Source of the DNA: Lineus longissimus | Taxonomy: Eukaryota > Nemertea > Pilidiophora > Heteronemertea > Lineidae | DNA length: 64,000 bases | NCBI RefSeq assembly: GCF_910592395.1 | Contig: NC_088315.1 | Coordinates: 10,354,501 to 10,418,500 of the forward strand | Reading direction: 5' to 3' | In this document: one piece after another, positions 1 through 9,354 of the stretch | Layout: each line of letters opens with the position of its first letter | Numbering within the stretch: the first letter of the stretch is position 1 | The notes under the pieces: generated by a model | What the model saw: only the letters and a program-made list of their open reading frames with translations | What the model was told of the DNA's origin: nothing | Database searches by the model: none | Position numbers and translations under genes: made by a program

Positions 1-182
1 TCCCTGTGGCTCAATCAATTTCACAAGGACCGCATCCCATGCTAGCAGTCACACGATCCAAATGTGAATGACAGACGTTCAGCCATTCATATGGTGGAGG
101 CGGTCTCACATCACATTACTGGCTGTGTAGGCGGTAGATAATGAACCCACCATAAAAAGCCGAGACTAGAGTATGTCACTTG
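1..182. other. host flank left of Polinton 1
   Basis: No gene or repeat is recognisable here. The last bases before the element are the left copy of the target duplication (ATTGTC, 183-188). Confidence 0.6.
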
Positions 183-188
183 ATTGTC

Positions 189-408
189 AGTAGTACAATA
201 GTGACAGTTGTAACTCAAATCCCAGTCAAACTTATCTGAGTTAAATCCTAGTATAAACTTATCTGAGTCAAATCCTAGTCTAAATTCTCCCCAGTCATTT
301 CTCAGTCAAGTCACTAATTTGTCCAAATCGTCCAAAATTATCAAAATTTCATAATTTTCAAAAAAATAAAAAATAAAAAAAATCAAAAAACTTTTCTTAT
401 AATAAATG
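189..408 (+). repeat. left terminal inverted repeat of Polinton 1
   Basis: It pairs with 15709-15933. It contains short internal direct repeats (variants of AACTTATCTGAGT), then an A/T-rich tract and AAAAAACTTTTC before TAATAAATG. Similarity to the right arm continues to the start codon of the terminal gene, so both terminal genes carry the same upstream sequence. The right arm has a 5-bp difference near its outer end (GAGTC added). Confidence 0.93.
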
Positions 409-869
409 GAAGAAGTATATGTCAATATGGAAGAACTTATAAATGTAAACCATGTTTAAACAATTATAAAACTGACAAAAAGTCAAATGATGAATCTTTT
501 AAAATATCACGTAATTTAACTTGGAATTTGAAAGATTGTATTAAACGTAAACAAAAGAAATCTAAACTTGAAAAATATCTTGACTGTTCCCTTGATCTCT
601 TTTACAGATGGTTTGAGTTTCAATTTGATGAAAATATGACATGGGAAAATCATGGTGATTATTGGCATATTGATCATATTCTTCCACAATCACACTTTGA
701 TCATTTGAATGAAGAAGAACTTATGGTTTGTTGGAATTGGAGTAACTTGAGACCTATTACAAAAGAAGAAAACTGGAAAAAGGGAAAGAAAATTGACTAC
801 GAATTATACTATCAAAATGTATCCTTAGCTTCTGAATTTCTTGGAAAAAATTATTTTCTAAAAAAGTGA
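406..869 (+). pseudogene. HNH endonuclease, 5' part frameshifted
   Basis: The readable part (528-869) contains WHIDHILP, then CWNWSNLRP and an EN..K tail, the order seen in HNH nucleases. The same reading frame is open upstream to about 408 and encodes closely spaced cysteines (CQYGR...CKPC), matching a cysteine-rich region before the HNH domain in the Polinton 2 homologue (23225-24112). The TAAATG-linked start at 406 is in a different frame and stops after 17 codons. This suggests a frameshift or internal loss near the start. The homologue is 295 aa, so most of the N-terminal region is absent here. Expected role: DNA cleavage, possibly homing or host-genome damage; this is inferred from the family only. 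Confidence 0.7.
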
Positions 870-1188
870 AAAACTTTTCCTAATATAAATGAACACCTCA
901 TCTATGATAATTTTCATAAATTCTCATAGGTGTGATGAGCCTTGAATTCTAGATTTTCGCTCAAGTGAGGATTAACTAGAATTTTAAAATTCACTAAAAA
1001 AATTTGATTTTACTTTCAATTTTTACATCAGTTAATTTCATAATTTTCGTTGAAGTTCTTCAATTAACTTTGCTCCATTAGTCATCTTATAATCAAAAAC
1101 TTGATTATAAAATAACTTATTGAAACCGAAACTAAAAAAAGGGGATTCCCCCCATGCTTATATCTAATAACAAACTTTTTATTAATAA
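870..1188. other. intergenic, promoter-like repeats
   Basis: No long gene. The motif AAAAACTTTTC followed by TAATAAATG or TAATATAAATG recurs at 388-408, 868-890 and, in part, 1213-1235. A TAAATG at 885-890 opens only an 18-codon frame. Short inverted repeats (ACACCT/AGGTGT near 893-935) are present. Confidence 0.5.
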
Positions 1189-2889
1189 ATGGAGCGAGCG
1201 TCAACGAAAAAATTAAAAAACTTTTCTTCTAATAAAGAGATGACAACGACAACGAAAATTATGAAATTAGCGGAGGACCTATCGACTGATGAGCTGAAAA
1301 TACTAGCCTACAGAAACAAGATGAAAAACTATGGATCTCTATCAAGAGAAAAGTTACTTGAGGGACTTGAACAGATCCCCAACAGTTTCAACGACATCGA
1401 AGTGAAAATTGACAAGCCAGTGTCTGACTTGTCACAAATTGAAAAAAGAGTTCTAGCTCAAAGACTAGGTTTAAACCCAAGAAAATTCAAAAAAGAACAG
1501 CTAGAAAATATCATTGAAGAAAAAATATCACAAGAAAATTTGATTGACATCAAACCAAGACCCGTGAAGCCAAAAATGTCAATCAGAAAACCTCTTTTAG
1601 AAAAAGTCAAGGCTCTTGGCCATAAAAATTTCCAGAATCTCAATATTGAGAAACTGAAAGACCTTTTGACCAAGGAACCCATTAAACGTATTTTGAAATC
1701 AGATCTTTTCAAACAGGCGAAGGAACTTGACATCAATGTTAAAAGTTCCATGACAAAAAAATTCATCCAGGAATTGATTGAAAAACATGTGGAGTTAAAA
1801 ACATTCAAAAAAGTCAACTCCGCTTTCAGAGGATATGTTAATCATTTCCAAATGGAAGGTTTGCCTCATATTGACATTGAAAACTATCTCATTAAAATTA
1901 AATCAGTTGTACAAGATAAATTGAATGAGGAAAATAAAGAAGGATTAAAAATTTCAATCATTCTACATATTCTAATGAAAAGGAAGAATGACGTTAAAGA
2001 GTTTCAACTTCGTTCTAGACACATCCTTTATGTGGGTCAAGAACTTAATTATTCCAAGTTGATTGAAGACTTCCTTAAAGAACTGGAAAATTTAGTTCAG
2101 GAAGGTTCTGGTTGGAAATTTTTAGAAGTCATCAATATTGAATTACATACAGTCAATTACACACCACTTTCAGGATCAAGCTATATTCCTTTACCAGATA
2201 AGATTCAACATAAAAGAGCAGTGATTAATGTGCAAAATTCTGATCAAAAATGCTTCAGATACTCAGTTGAAGCTTATATTTTAAACTTAGAGAAAAACAC
2301 AGAACGAGTGTCAAATTATAACAAATCTGAATTTGATTACATGTTCAAAGATTTAGAATATCCAGTCAAAATCAAGGATATTGAGAAATTTGAGAAGAAT
2401 AATCCTGACTTAGCAGTCAATGTATTTACATTTATCCCAAGACAGAAAGTATGCTTTGGAAATGAAACTACAGTTTACCCAATTTCCCCAGTTAGACTAT
2501 CTGAGAGAATTCTAGCAGAAGAAAAGACTATTAATCTTCTACATTACAAAGATGAGAACGATTTTTCAGAAGGTGAAAAGGTTGAAGATGTCAAAGATAA
2601 TGCAAATTATCACTATGCTTGGATCAAGAACTTTTCTAGGCTTGTATCTACATCTCATTCTAAACACGATGGGCAAGTCAAAGTATGTTTCAGATGTATG
2701 AAAGTTATTTCAGCATCGACAAGCTTGTTACTAAATAAAAGATACAATCAACATGTTGAGAACTGTAAGCAGTTTGAATGTGTCAGAGTTAGCATGCCTA
2801 AGGATCATGAAAAATCCTGGAATTTAAACATAAAAAATTCGAACAAAAACATCCTGTCTTTATCGTCGCTGACTTTGAATCATCTTTGA
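1189..2889 (+). CDS. polB: protein-primed DNA polymerase B, N-terminal part
   Basis: 566 aa. The first about 200 residues hold several short helix-loop-helix units resembling SAP/Rho-N nucleic-acid-binding motifs, for example the region around LKILAYRNKMKNYGSLSREK. Next comes a domain typical of Polinton polymerases, with GSSYIPLP and CFRYSVEA, and a zinc-finger-like segment (VCFRCMKVI...H..NC) near residues 500-530. The exonuclease begins only in the next reading frame. The frame switches near 2811-2830, just before the first exonuclease motif, so this and 2886-5207 were very probably one gene of about 1,340 aa. The start at 1189 follows TTAATAAATGG. The N-terminal region may contain the terminal-protein function; that is inference. 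Confidence 0.85.
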   Translation: MERASTKKLKNFSSNKEMTTTTKIMKLAEDLSTDELKILAYRNKMKNYGSLSREKLLEGLEQIPNSFNDIEVKIDKPVSDLSQIEKRVLAQRLGLNPRKFKKEQLENIIEEKISQENLIDIKPRPVKPKMSIRKPLLEKVKALGHKNFQNLNIEKLKDLLTKEPIKRILKSDLFKQAKELDINVKSSMTKKFIQELIEKHVELKTFKKVNSAFRGYVNHFQMEGLPHIDIENYLIKIKSVVQDKLNEENKEGLKISIILHILMKRKNDVKEFQLRSRHILYVGQELNYSKLIEDFLKELENLVQEGSGWKFLEVINIELHTVNYTPLSGSSYIPLPDKIQHKRAVINVQNSDQKCFRYSVEAYILNLEKNTERVSNYNKSEFDYMFKDLEYPVKIKDIEKFEKNNPDLAVNVFTFIPRQKVCFGNETTVYPISPVRLSERILAEEKTINLLHYKDENDFSEGEKVEDVKDNANYHYAWIKNFSRLVSTSHSKHDGQVKVCFRCMKVISASTSLLLNKRYNQHVENCKQFECVRVSMPKDHEKSWNLNIKNSNKNILSLSSLTLNHL

Positions 2890-5207
2890 AAACTATTGAC
2901 AAATCCTTAGGCGAAAAGACTGTTCAAATTCAAGAGCATATTCCTAACTCATTCAGCTTCTATGTGTGTTTTGACAAGGATCAAATTAAGGCTGAAAATC
3001 TCTTAGTGGAACAGAGTGTCAACGATCCTGATGAAAATATCGGAGAAAGATTCTGTGAAGAGATTGAAAAAGCTGTCTATAACATCCATGACAAGCATTT
3101 CAAACCTAAAGCTATGTTAGCCTTAACACAAGAACAACAGGTTAAGCACAAGACAGCTAAAAAATGTTATGCTTGTAACAACATATTCACAGAAAAAAAT
3201 TATAAAGTTCGTGATCACAACCATTTTAATGGAAAATACAGAGGAGCAGCCTGTAATAAGTGTAACTTAAAATTACAAGCACCTGATTTCATACCAGTTT
3301 ACTTTCACAATTTGTCAGGCTATGATGCACATCTGTTTGTGAAAAATTTAAAAGGGAGATTGAATGTCATCGCGAAAAATTCTGAAAACTATATATCATT
3401 CAGCAAGGAATTACAGGTGGGTGAGCATAAGACTCTATCGATCAGATTTCTTGATTCATATAGACTCATGCAGTCATCTCTAGCAAATCTAGCTAAGAAT
3501 TTGCCTAATTCTGAAAAGAAAAACCTTGCACAATTTTTCAAAGACGAACAATTTGATCTAGTCACTAGAAAAGGAATCTATCCGTATGAATGGGTTGACT
3601 CACACAATAAATTTGAAGAAAAAGAATTACCTCCGATTGAAGCATTTGACTCAAAATTTAATGATACAAAAATTTCACAAGAGGAATACTTACACGCTCA
3701 ACATGTGTGGAATAGGTTCAATTGTCACACCTTTAGAGATTATCACGAAATTTATTTGAGAACTGATGTTCTTTTACTAGCAGACATTTTAGAAAATTTC
3801 AGACAGCCCTGCATGGACATCTATAGTTTAGATCCAATTTGGGCTTATTCGGCCTCAGGATTGTCTTGGCAAGCCATGTTGAAAAAGACTGATGTTAACA
3901 TTGAACTTTTAACAGATGTTGACATGTACAACTTCTTTGAATGTGGCATTAGAGGAGGAATCTGTCAAGCAAGTCACAGATATGCAAAAGCAAATAATCC
4001 CTATTTGAAAGACCACGATCCTAATCAACCTACAAGTTATATCACCTATGTTGATGCGAATAATTTGTATGGATTATCGATGAGTGAAAAATTACCTCAT
4101 TCTAATTTTAAATGGATGACTCAATCAGAATTATTAAAGTGGCAAAGCATGCCATGTACTTTAGAAGTGGACTTAGAATATCCTCAAGAATTACATGATT
4201 TACACAATGCCTATCCATTAGCACCTGAACATGTGAATGATAAGTTGATTCCTAATTTACACGATAAGAAAAATTATATTGTGCATCACAAGGCCTTGAA
4301 GTTCTATGTGAGTCAAGGTTTAAAATTGACTAAAATTCACAGAGGAATTTCTTTTACAGAATCATACTTTTTGAAAGAGTACATTGACTTAAACACAAGT
4401 CAACGAGCCAAAGCGAAAAATGACTTTGAAAAGGATTTCTTCAAATTGATGAACAATTCATGCTTTGGAAAGACAATGGAATCTGTCAGAGACAGAAAAA
4501 ACATAAAATTGACTACAAATGTTCCTCAGCTTCGAAAAGTAGTCAATTCAAACAACTATAAAGATCATAAAATTTTCAGCGAAGATCTAGTCATGGTAGA
4601 ATCTCAAAAATCAGAAGTTTGTCTCAATAAACCTATCTTTATGGGACAGGCCATTCTAGACTTGTCAAAAATTCATATGTATGATTTCCACTATAATCAT
4701 ATGATGAAAAAGGGTGACAAAGCACAACTGCTTTACACTGATACTGACTCATTAGTCTATCATATAGAAACACCTGATATCTACAAAGACATGCAGAAAG
4801 ATGCTGAATTATATGACTTTTCAAATTTTCCTAAAGACCATCCACTGTTTTCAGAAGCGAATAAAAAAGTCATTGGCAAGTTTAAAGACGAAGAAGCTGG
4901 TCATGTCATCACTGAATTCATCGCTTTACGTTCTAAATTATATGCCTATACAACTGATAAAGACAATCAAGTCAAAAAGTGTAAAGGTGTCAAGAAGAAT
5001 GTAGTCAAAAATGAGATTTCCTTTGAAGATTACAAGTCTGTACTTCTTGATAAAATTCCAATTGAAAAAAGCATGAATGTGTTTAGGTCAAGACATCATC
5101 AACTTTACACTGAGCAAGTGAGCAAAGTAGCATTGAATGCGAATGATGATAAACGTACAATATTGGACGAAGGCATCTCCACTAAAGCTCTTGGATTTAA
5201 AAAATAA
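2886..5207 (+). CDS. polB: protein-primed DNA polymerase B, exonuclease and polymerase part
   Basis: 773 aa plus in-frame sequence from about 2811 that encodes the first exonuclease motif (ADFES, near 2867). In order: a zinc-binding insertion (CYAC...VRDHNH...GAACNKCN), ExoII (FHNLSGYDAHLF, near 3305), ExoIII (YLRTDVLLLAD, near 3755), PolA (VDANNLYG, near 4050), PolB motif (KLMNNSCFGK, near 4445), PolC (YTDTDS, near 4735) and the KGVKKN motif near 4980. All catalytic motifs are present, so only the frameshift upstream disables it. It replicates the linear element from a terminal protein in this family. The ATG at 2886 is not a natural start. Confidence 0.93.
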   Translation: MKTIDKSLGEKTVQIQEHIPNSFSFYVCFDKDQIKAENLLVEQSVNDPDENIGERFCEEIEKAVYNIHDKHFKPKAMLALTQEQQVKHKTAKKCYACNNIFTEKNYKVRDHNHFNGKYRGAACNKCNLKLQAPDFIPVYFHNLSGYDAHLFVKNLKGRLNVIAKNSENYISFSKELQVGEHKTLSIRFLDSYRLMQSSLANLAKNLPNSEKKNLAQFFKDEQFDLVTRKGIYPYEWVDSHNKFEEKELPPIEAFDSKFNDTKISQEEYLHAQHVWNRFNCHTFRDYHEIYLRTDVLLLADILENFRQPCMDIYSLDPIWAYSASGLSWQAMLKKTDVNIELLTDVDMYNFFECGIRGGICQASHRYAKANNPYLKDHDPNQPTSYITYVDANNLYGLSMSEKLPHSNFKWMTQSELLKWQSMPCTLEVDLEYPQELHDLHNAYPLAPEHVNDKLIPNLHDKKNYIVHHKALKFYVSQGLKLTKIHRGISFTESYFLKEYIDLNTSQRAKAKNDFEKDFFKLMNNSCFGKTMESVRDRKNIKLTTNVPQLRKVVNSNNYKDHKIFSEDLVMVESQKSEVCLNKPIFMGQAILDLSKIHMYDFHYNHMMKKGDKAQLLYTDTDSLVYHIETPDIYKDMQKDAELYDFSNFPKDHPLFSEANKKVIGKFKDEEAGHVITEFIALRSKLYAYTTDKDNQVKKCKGVKKNVVKNEISFEDYKSVLLDKIPIEKSMNVFRSRHHQLYTEQVSKVALNANDDKRTILDEGISTKALGFKK

Positions 5208-5210
5208 ACA

Positions 5211-5269
5211 AGAGCTACCAATTTGGTAGCTCTCTTAATGGCAACAGGGCTACCAAATTGGTAGCCCTG
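5211..5269. terminator. paired hairpins after polB
   Basis: Two near-perfect palindromes with 11-12-bp arms: one around ACCAATTTGGT (5211-5233) and one around ACCAAATTGGT (5245-5269). The pair, with its spacer, recurs at 11970-12027. The position just after a stop codon suggests a role in 3'-end formation, but a regulatory or replication role is also possible. Confidence 0.5.
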
Positions 5270-5291
5270 ATTAAAAAAAAAATAATAATAA

Positions 5292-6548
5292 ATGGAAACA
5301 CACAATGCATTTCCACCCTATCTTAAATATAATGCTAATGTAAATTATCCTGTCACGTACAAGAATAATTCTTTAACCAAGAATCCTTTCATTCATCAAA
5401 AAATTTATGTCACACCAAATGAATTTTTTTATTTCAATACAATTGATATTTTTCCAAATAAAGTGAATCCACGACAATTTACCACGTATGCACAAGTCCA
5501 AGATTATATTAAAAATGCGACCATGAATAACTGGGAAAACCAATTTAAATTTGCACTATATTGCGCAACATCAGGTTCAGGTGTAAGCTGGCATAATCAT
5601 ATTAATCATGCTGATCCTTTAGTACAAAGTATTTTTAGATTTCATGTCTATTTTACCATCAGAAAGATATTACACCAGCTAAAAATTCCATTACCAGGAA
5701 ATCCTGACTTTAATCCATCAAAAAATCCTTACAATAAACAAGCCTATGAAAATTTAAAGCTTGAATTTGGCTCTGTTGACTTCAACTATTTTCACAAAGG
5801 GAAAATACAAGCGCTAGACATTGTCATGGACAATGGTAACTATTATTTGAATGATCCTAGTAAGTTTCCGTTTAATGCAGATAAAAAAGGATATGTCTAT
5901 GCAGACCATCATAGACTCTACATTGACACTTTATCATTCATTTACTCAGACGATTGGACAAATTTTATCGTCCTAGACTGTCAAGGATTGACTAAAGCAG
6001 GCATGAGTAGAATCAATGAATCCATTCGAACGTATGTTTATTGTATTCTAGGTTCACAAACCATGATTCGTCAGGATATTCTTGATTCATTGGACACGCA
6101 AAAGCAATTTAGTATCTTAGTGGAAGATGCGATTCAAGGTCAAACATTAGTCGATTCCATCAAAACATTTCAGTCAGCGAGTATACTCATTCACTCAAAA
6201 CAAGCGCATGCCTATGCTTTAGAAAAAGCAGGTTCACGACTAGATTTTGCCGTTGGATTAGGATTACAACTTGTTCCTAGTCATATGCGATTACATATTG
6301 GCATCATTGAAGGGTATAATAACTCTCTGTTGACCGCTACAGAAAATACAACTTTTGGCATCAATTCACATATCAATGTCAGAAAAAAGCGACAAGTGAC
6401 TCGGATTTCAAATTTAAAGTCCGAACAACCACAAACTCATTCATCAAATTTGATGAATGAACAAACTACTTCTACGAGCGAAGCGAGTCATTTACCTTTT
6501 ACAATAGGATTAATTGTTGTAGGTATTTTAGTTCAAACTATTCTTTAA
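5292..6548 (+). CDS. conserved Polinton protein with C-terminal membrane anchor
   Basis: 418 aa, homologous over its length to 32562-33920 in Polinton 2. The shared core has an ATSGSGVS/ATTGCGIS-type segment, then NH.DPL..SI.RFHVY, and later RINESIRTYVYCILG. A hydrophobic stretch at the extreme C-terminus (about residues 402-417) suggests a tail anchor. It is preceded by a polar, Ser/Thr-rich linker that carries a perfect 24-bp DNA palindrome (6437-6460). I do not recognise a family with known function. Retention in two divergent elements suggests a core role, perhaps in the virion membrane or assembly; that is inference. Start follows ATAATAAATGG. Confidence 0.8.
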   Translation: METHNAFPPYLKYNANVNYPVTYKNNSLTKNPFIHQKIYVTPNEFFYFNTIDIFPNKVNPRQFTTYAQVQDYIKNATMNNWENQFKFALYCATSGSGVSWHNHINHADPLVQSIFRFHVYFTIRKILHQLKIPLPGNPDFNPSKNPYNKQAYENLKLEFGSVDFNYFHKGKIQALDIVMDNGNYYLNDPSKFPFNADKKGYVYADHHRLYIDTLSFIYSDDWTNFIVLDCQGLTKAGMSRINESIRTYVYCILGSQTMIRQDILDSLDTQKQFSILVEDAIQGQTLVDSIKTFQSASILIHSKQAHAYALEKAGSRLDFAVGLGLQLVPSHMRLHIGIIEGYNNSLLTATENTTFGINSHINVRKKRQVTRISNLKSEQPQTHSSNLMNEQTTSTSEASHLPFTIGLIVVGILVQTIL

Positions 6549-6555
6549 AATAAAC

Positions 6556-7569
6556 ATGAATGTGCAAGAAGCATATGCAAGGTACAAATATCCTTCTGCT
6601 TTAAAATTTTATAAAATCATGAAAAAGAAGGATCCTAGTATAAAATTTGATGACATTGATCAATTTGTAAAATCTCAGAAAAGCTATCAGCTTCACAAAA
6701 AGCAGTCCAATAAAATCCAAGGTCACATTATAGCTTATCGTGAAAATGCTCTTTGGTTCATGGATTTGTTGGACATGAGTAATTACTCAAAGCAAAATAA
6801 AGGGTACAAATGGATTTTACTTGCTATTGATACATTTACAAGAAAAGCTTATGCTGAAGCATTAAAAAATAAAACTAAGTTTGAAGTGAAAAATGGCTTT
6901 GAAAAAATTTATAATGATACTTCTAGTATTACACTTATTATTACAGATTCAGGCAATGAATTTTTAAACAAACCACTACAAGATTTATTCAAAGAATTAA
7001 ACATTAGACATGGAACAGTGGATATTGGTGATCATCATGCATTAGGCTTAATTGATAGACTATCTAGAACTATTAAAGAAATGGTCTTCAAAGATTTCAC
7101 AGAGAAAAATACAGTCAAATGGGTTGATCATTTGCAAGATTACATTAGTGCATACAATGAAAGACCTCATTCTGGCATTTTAGACTATAGTCCAAATGAA
7201 GCTAACCTTCATGCTACTGAATTAGTTGAATTAAATGTAGAAAAATCTATGCCCGTTGTACACAAGTTTAACATTGGAGAATTAGTTAGAAAAAAATTGA
7301 AGAGACTACTATTTACAAAGGGTTACAAACAGATTTGGAGCAATAGAACTTACACTATCAAACATATTGAAGGTGTTCATGCTATCTTAAATAATGACGA
7401 AAGAGTTAGACTTGATGCTTTGCAGCAAGTGCTAGCTACAATTGATGAAGAATCAGCTTCTTCAGAGGTTGAGAAAGCAGATAAAGAAGCTAAAATTGAG
7501 TCAACAATTAAACACAAAGAAGGCTTAGATCCTGAAAATAGTATTGACTCACGGTTGAGAAAGAAGTAA
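6556..7569 (+). CDS. int: retrovirus-like integrase (rve)
   Basis: 337 aa. The integrase core is clear: FMDLLDM (Asp70), ITDSGNEF (Asp131) and, 36 residues later, LIDRLSRTIKE. The expected third acidic residue is Glu, as in the Polinton 2 copy (VVERLNRTLKE), but here it is Asp167. The C-terminal half carries a basic DNA-binding-like segment and a charged tail. There is no chromodomain, unlike the Polinton 2 integrase. It inserts the element into the genome with 6-bp target duplications in this class. Start context is TAAACATG, a variant of the usual TAAATG. Its 3' end faces the minus-strand gene 7612-7971 across a 34-bp palindrome. Confidence 0.92.
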   Translation: MNVQEAYARYKYPSALKFYKIMKKKDPSIKFDDIDQFVKSQKSYQLHKKQSNKIQGHIIAYRENALWFMDLLDMSNYSKQNKGYKWILLAIDTFTRKAYAEALKNKTKFEVKNGFEKIYNDTSSITLIITDSGNEFLNKPLQDLFKELNIRHGTVDIGDHHALGLIDRLSRTIKEMVFKDFTEKNTVKWVDHLQDYISAYNERPHSGILDYSPNEANLHATELVELNVEKSMPVVHKFNIGELVRKKLKRLLFTKGYKQIWSNRTYTIKHIEGVHAILNNDERVRLDALQQVLATIDEESASSEVEKADKEAKIESTIKHKEGLDPENSIDSRLRKK

Positions 7570-7573
7570 GATA

Positions 7574-7607
7574 TTTATAATGTCTTCAAATTTGAAGACA
7601 TTATAAA
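7574..7607. terminator. 34-bp perfect palindrome between convergent genes
   Basis: Each base from 7574 pairs with its partner back from 7607, with core TTCAAATTTGAA. It lies between the stop codons of the integrase (+) and the 119-aa gene (-), where a bidirectional 3'-end signal would be useful. Confidence 0.55.
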
Positions 7608-7611
7608 CATG

Positions 7612-7971
7612 TTACTCAATTTGCAATGAAGGAAGTTCTTTCATTTCTTTTGGCACATTTTTCCATCTTCTACGGGTGAACATATAGTCTAAATAAGTTC
7701 CAACGCTAGCCCACCATGTTTCTAATTTGATGAAACTGTCATTCACTGATATCTCAAGTTGATCCACTTTAGTATTGACTTTACTCGCTGTTATAACGTC
7801 TGCACCCCACGAACTGTTTTTAACCTTGAGGATCTCTTCTTTAATTTCAACTAGTACTTTGTCAATCTCATAATCCCACAAATTAAATCTATCTTTAACC
7901 TTGAGGATGTCTGCATTGAACTTGTCTTGAATGTCTTGAATTTGATCAAAGTTAGAATATAAATTACTCAT
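7612..7971 (-). CDS. hypothetical 119-aa protein
   Basis: Start in the TATAAAATAAATG context, typical of this element. The first about 80 residues are rich in charged residues with regular hydrophobics and could form a coiled coil. The end is basic (TRRRWKN). No homologue is seen in Polinton 2 and no family is recognised. Convergent with the integrase. Confidence 0.6.
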   Translation of the reverse strand: MSNLYSNFDQIQDIQDKFNADILKVKDRFNLWDYEIDKVLVEIKEEILKVKNSSWGADVITASKVNTKVDQLEISVNDSFIKLETWWASVGTYLDYMFTRRRWKNVPKEMKELPSLQIE

Positions 7972-8029
7972 TTATTTTATAAAATTAATTTCAATATGCC
8001 ATTTTTTTTAAAAAAATTACTATAAATAA

Positions 8030-9244
8030 ATGGACACATCGTTTGGTAAATATCTTGATCCTTATAGATCAAACAAAATAGCCAAGGGGCTCAAAGCTAA
8101 AAGAAATTATGAAGTCATTACTCACAATCCTAATTCTGTGAATCCTGGAGAAACACTGTATGTGAAAATTCCTCAGCTTGAAAAAGGACAAGTGATTGTT
8201 CCTAAAAGTTTGAAACTTACATTTAAACTTTCTACCTCATCAAAAGCAAGTAATGCAGCCAATGCTGCAGCAGCTGGATTTGTGTCCAATGTAGGTCGAA
8301 ATATTGTAGAAAGAATTACTACTAAATTGGGTGGAAAAACAATGAGTGAAGTGGACAAATCTTACATCTATAATACATTCAATGACTTTTGGTTGACAGA
8401 AAAACAAAGGAAAAATCGTGTTCAGCAAGGTATTGACAAGGAGCAACGAAAAGATGCACTTAAAACAGCATTTGGTGACAGATATTGTATTCCTATTGAG
8501 TCAGAACTGTTTGATGATCATCTACCTTTTTACCCATCAGCTATTTTAGAATCCATTGAATATAACATCAAATTCAATGATGCAAAATATGTTGTGACAG
8601 GAACTGCAACGTCAAAAACGTATGCTGTGAAAGATATTCAACTTGAGTATGAAACAGTCTTTTCCACAGAACTTAGTGAGGAAATCGAAGCAATTTATGC
8701 TGATACTAGATTTAGATATGAAGACGTGCATCTTTTGAGGACAGATTCAATTGGAAAGAATAAGCGCATGAGTGTCAATGTAGATGTCAATCGTGCATCA
8801 ACAAAGGGTATTCTGATATTTTTCCAGAAAAATTACACTGAGTATGATGCCGAAAATACAAGTTTTCAAAATCCAGACATCACTAATGTGACCATTACTT
8901 CAGAAGGAATTTCTCACTGTATATACAAGTCAGGAATGAAAGCCTATAATCAATTTGATGAAGTCAAACGACTTTATATGTCAGAAGATCTTAAGCAAAC
9001 TGAAGACTGTATGATGGATGTCGAAAAATTCTATGAAAATCATAAATATGCTCTGTGGATTGATCTGAGAAGTACAGAGGACAACTATTTGCATGGATCT
9101 GGAACTGCCATGAGCAATATTAAACATGGTCTGCAGCTTGAACTTACCAGAAGTACTGAAACAGAATATGACATGCTTGTCTATATTGTAGCTGATGGAT
9201 TAGTAGGACTTGAGAATAAACGAGTAAAGGGCATTGTACACTAA
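8030..9244 (+). CDS. putative double-jelly-roll major capsid protein
   Basis: 404 aa, homologous to the broken gene at 18659-19921. Shared features: HNP.S.NP.ETLYV near residue 35, beta-rich segments, the IPIESELFDDHLPFYPS region near residue 150 (IPLDFELF in the homologue), and a C-terminal ALWIDLR...D..LHGSG motif. The size and the IPL-x-F-ELF segment fit the major capsid proteins known from Polintons/adintoviruses. Identification rests on these patterns and on position beside the ATPase, not on a structure. A minor capsid role is the main alternative. Start in TATAAATAAATGG. Confidence 0.7.
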   Translation: MDTSFGKYLDPYRSNKIAKGLKAKRNYEVITHNPNSVNPGETLYVKIPQLEKGQVIVPKSLKLTFKLSTSSKASNAANAAAAGFVSNVGRNIVERITTKLGGKTMSEVDKSYIYNTFNDFWLTEKQRKNRVQQGIDKEQRKDALKTAFGDRYCIPIESELFDDHLPFYPSAILESIEYNIKFNDAKYVVTGTATSKTYAVKDIQLEYETVFSTELSEEIEAIYADTRFRYEDVHLLRTDSIGKNKRMSVNVDVNRASTKGILIFFQKNYTEYDAENTSFQNPDITNVTITSEGISHCIYKSGMKAYNQFDEVKRLYMSEDLKQTEDCMMDVEKFYENHKYALWIDLRSTEDNYLHGSGTAMSNIKHGLQLELTRSTETEYDMLVYIVADGLVGLENKRVKGIVH

Positions 9245-9283
9245 CCACAAAAATATTTCGCATAGCGAGAGTGTTGTCTTTCT

Positions 9284-9309
9284 CTCGGTTGTCAAATTTG
9301 ACAACCGAG
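9284..9309. terminator. 26-bp perfect palindrome after capsid gene
   Basis: A perfect palindrome with core GTCAAATTTGAC, 40 bp after the capsid stop. It shares the central TCAAATTTGA with the palindromes at 7574-7607 and 6437-6460. It is followed by a GAGC/GCGAG-rich stretch to 9340. Confidence 0.5.
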
Positions 9310-9354
9310 TTGCTTACGAGCTTAGCGAGTAGCGAGCTCTAGTTGTTAAAATAA

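Noticed and set aside
4801-5004. Small overlapping frame in polB
   Set aside because: Shadow of the polymerase in another frame; no start motif and no homologue.
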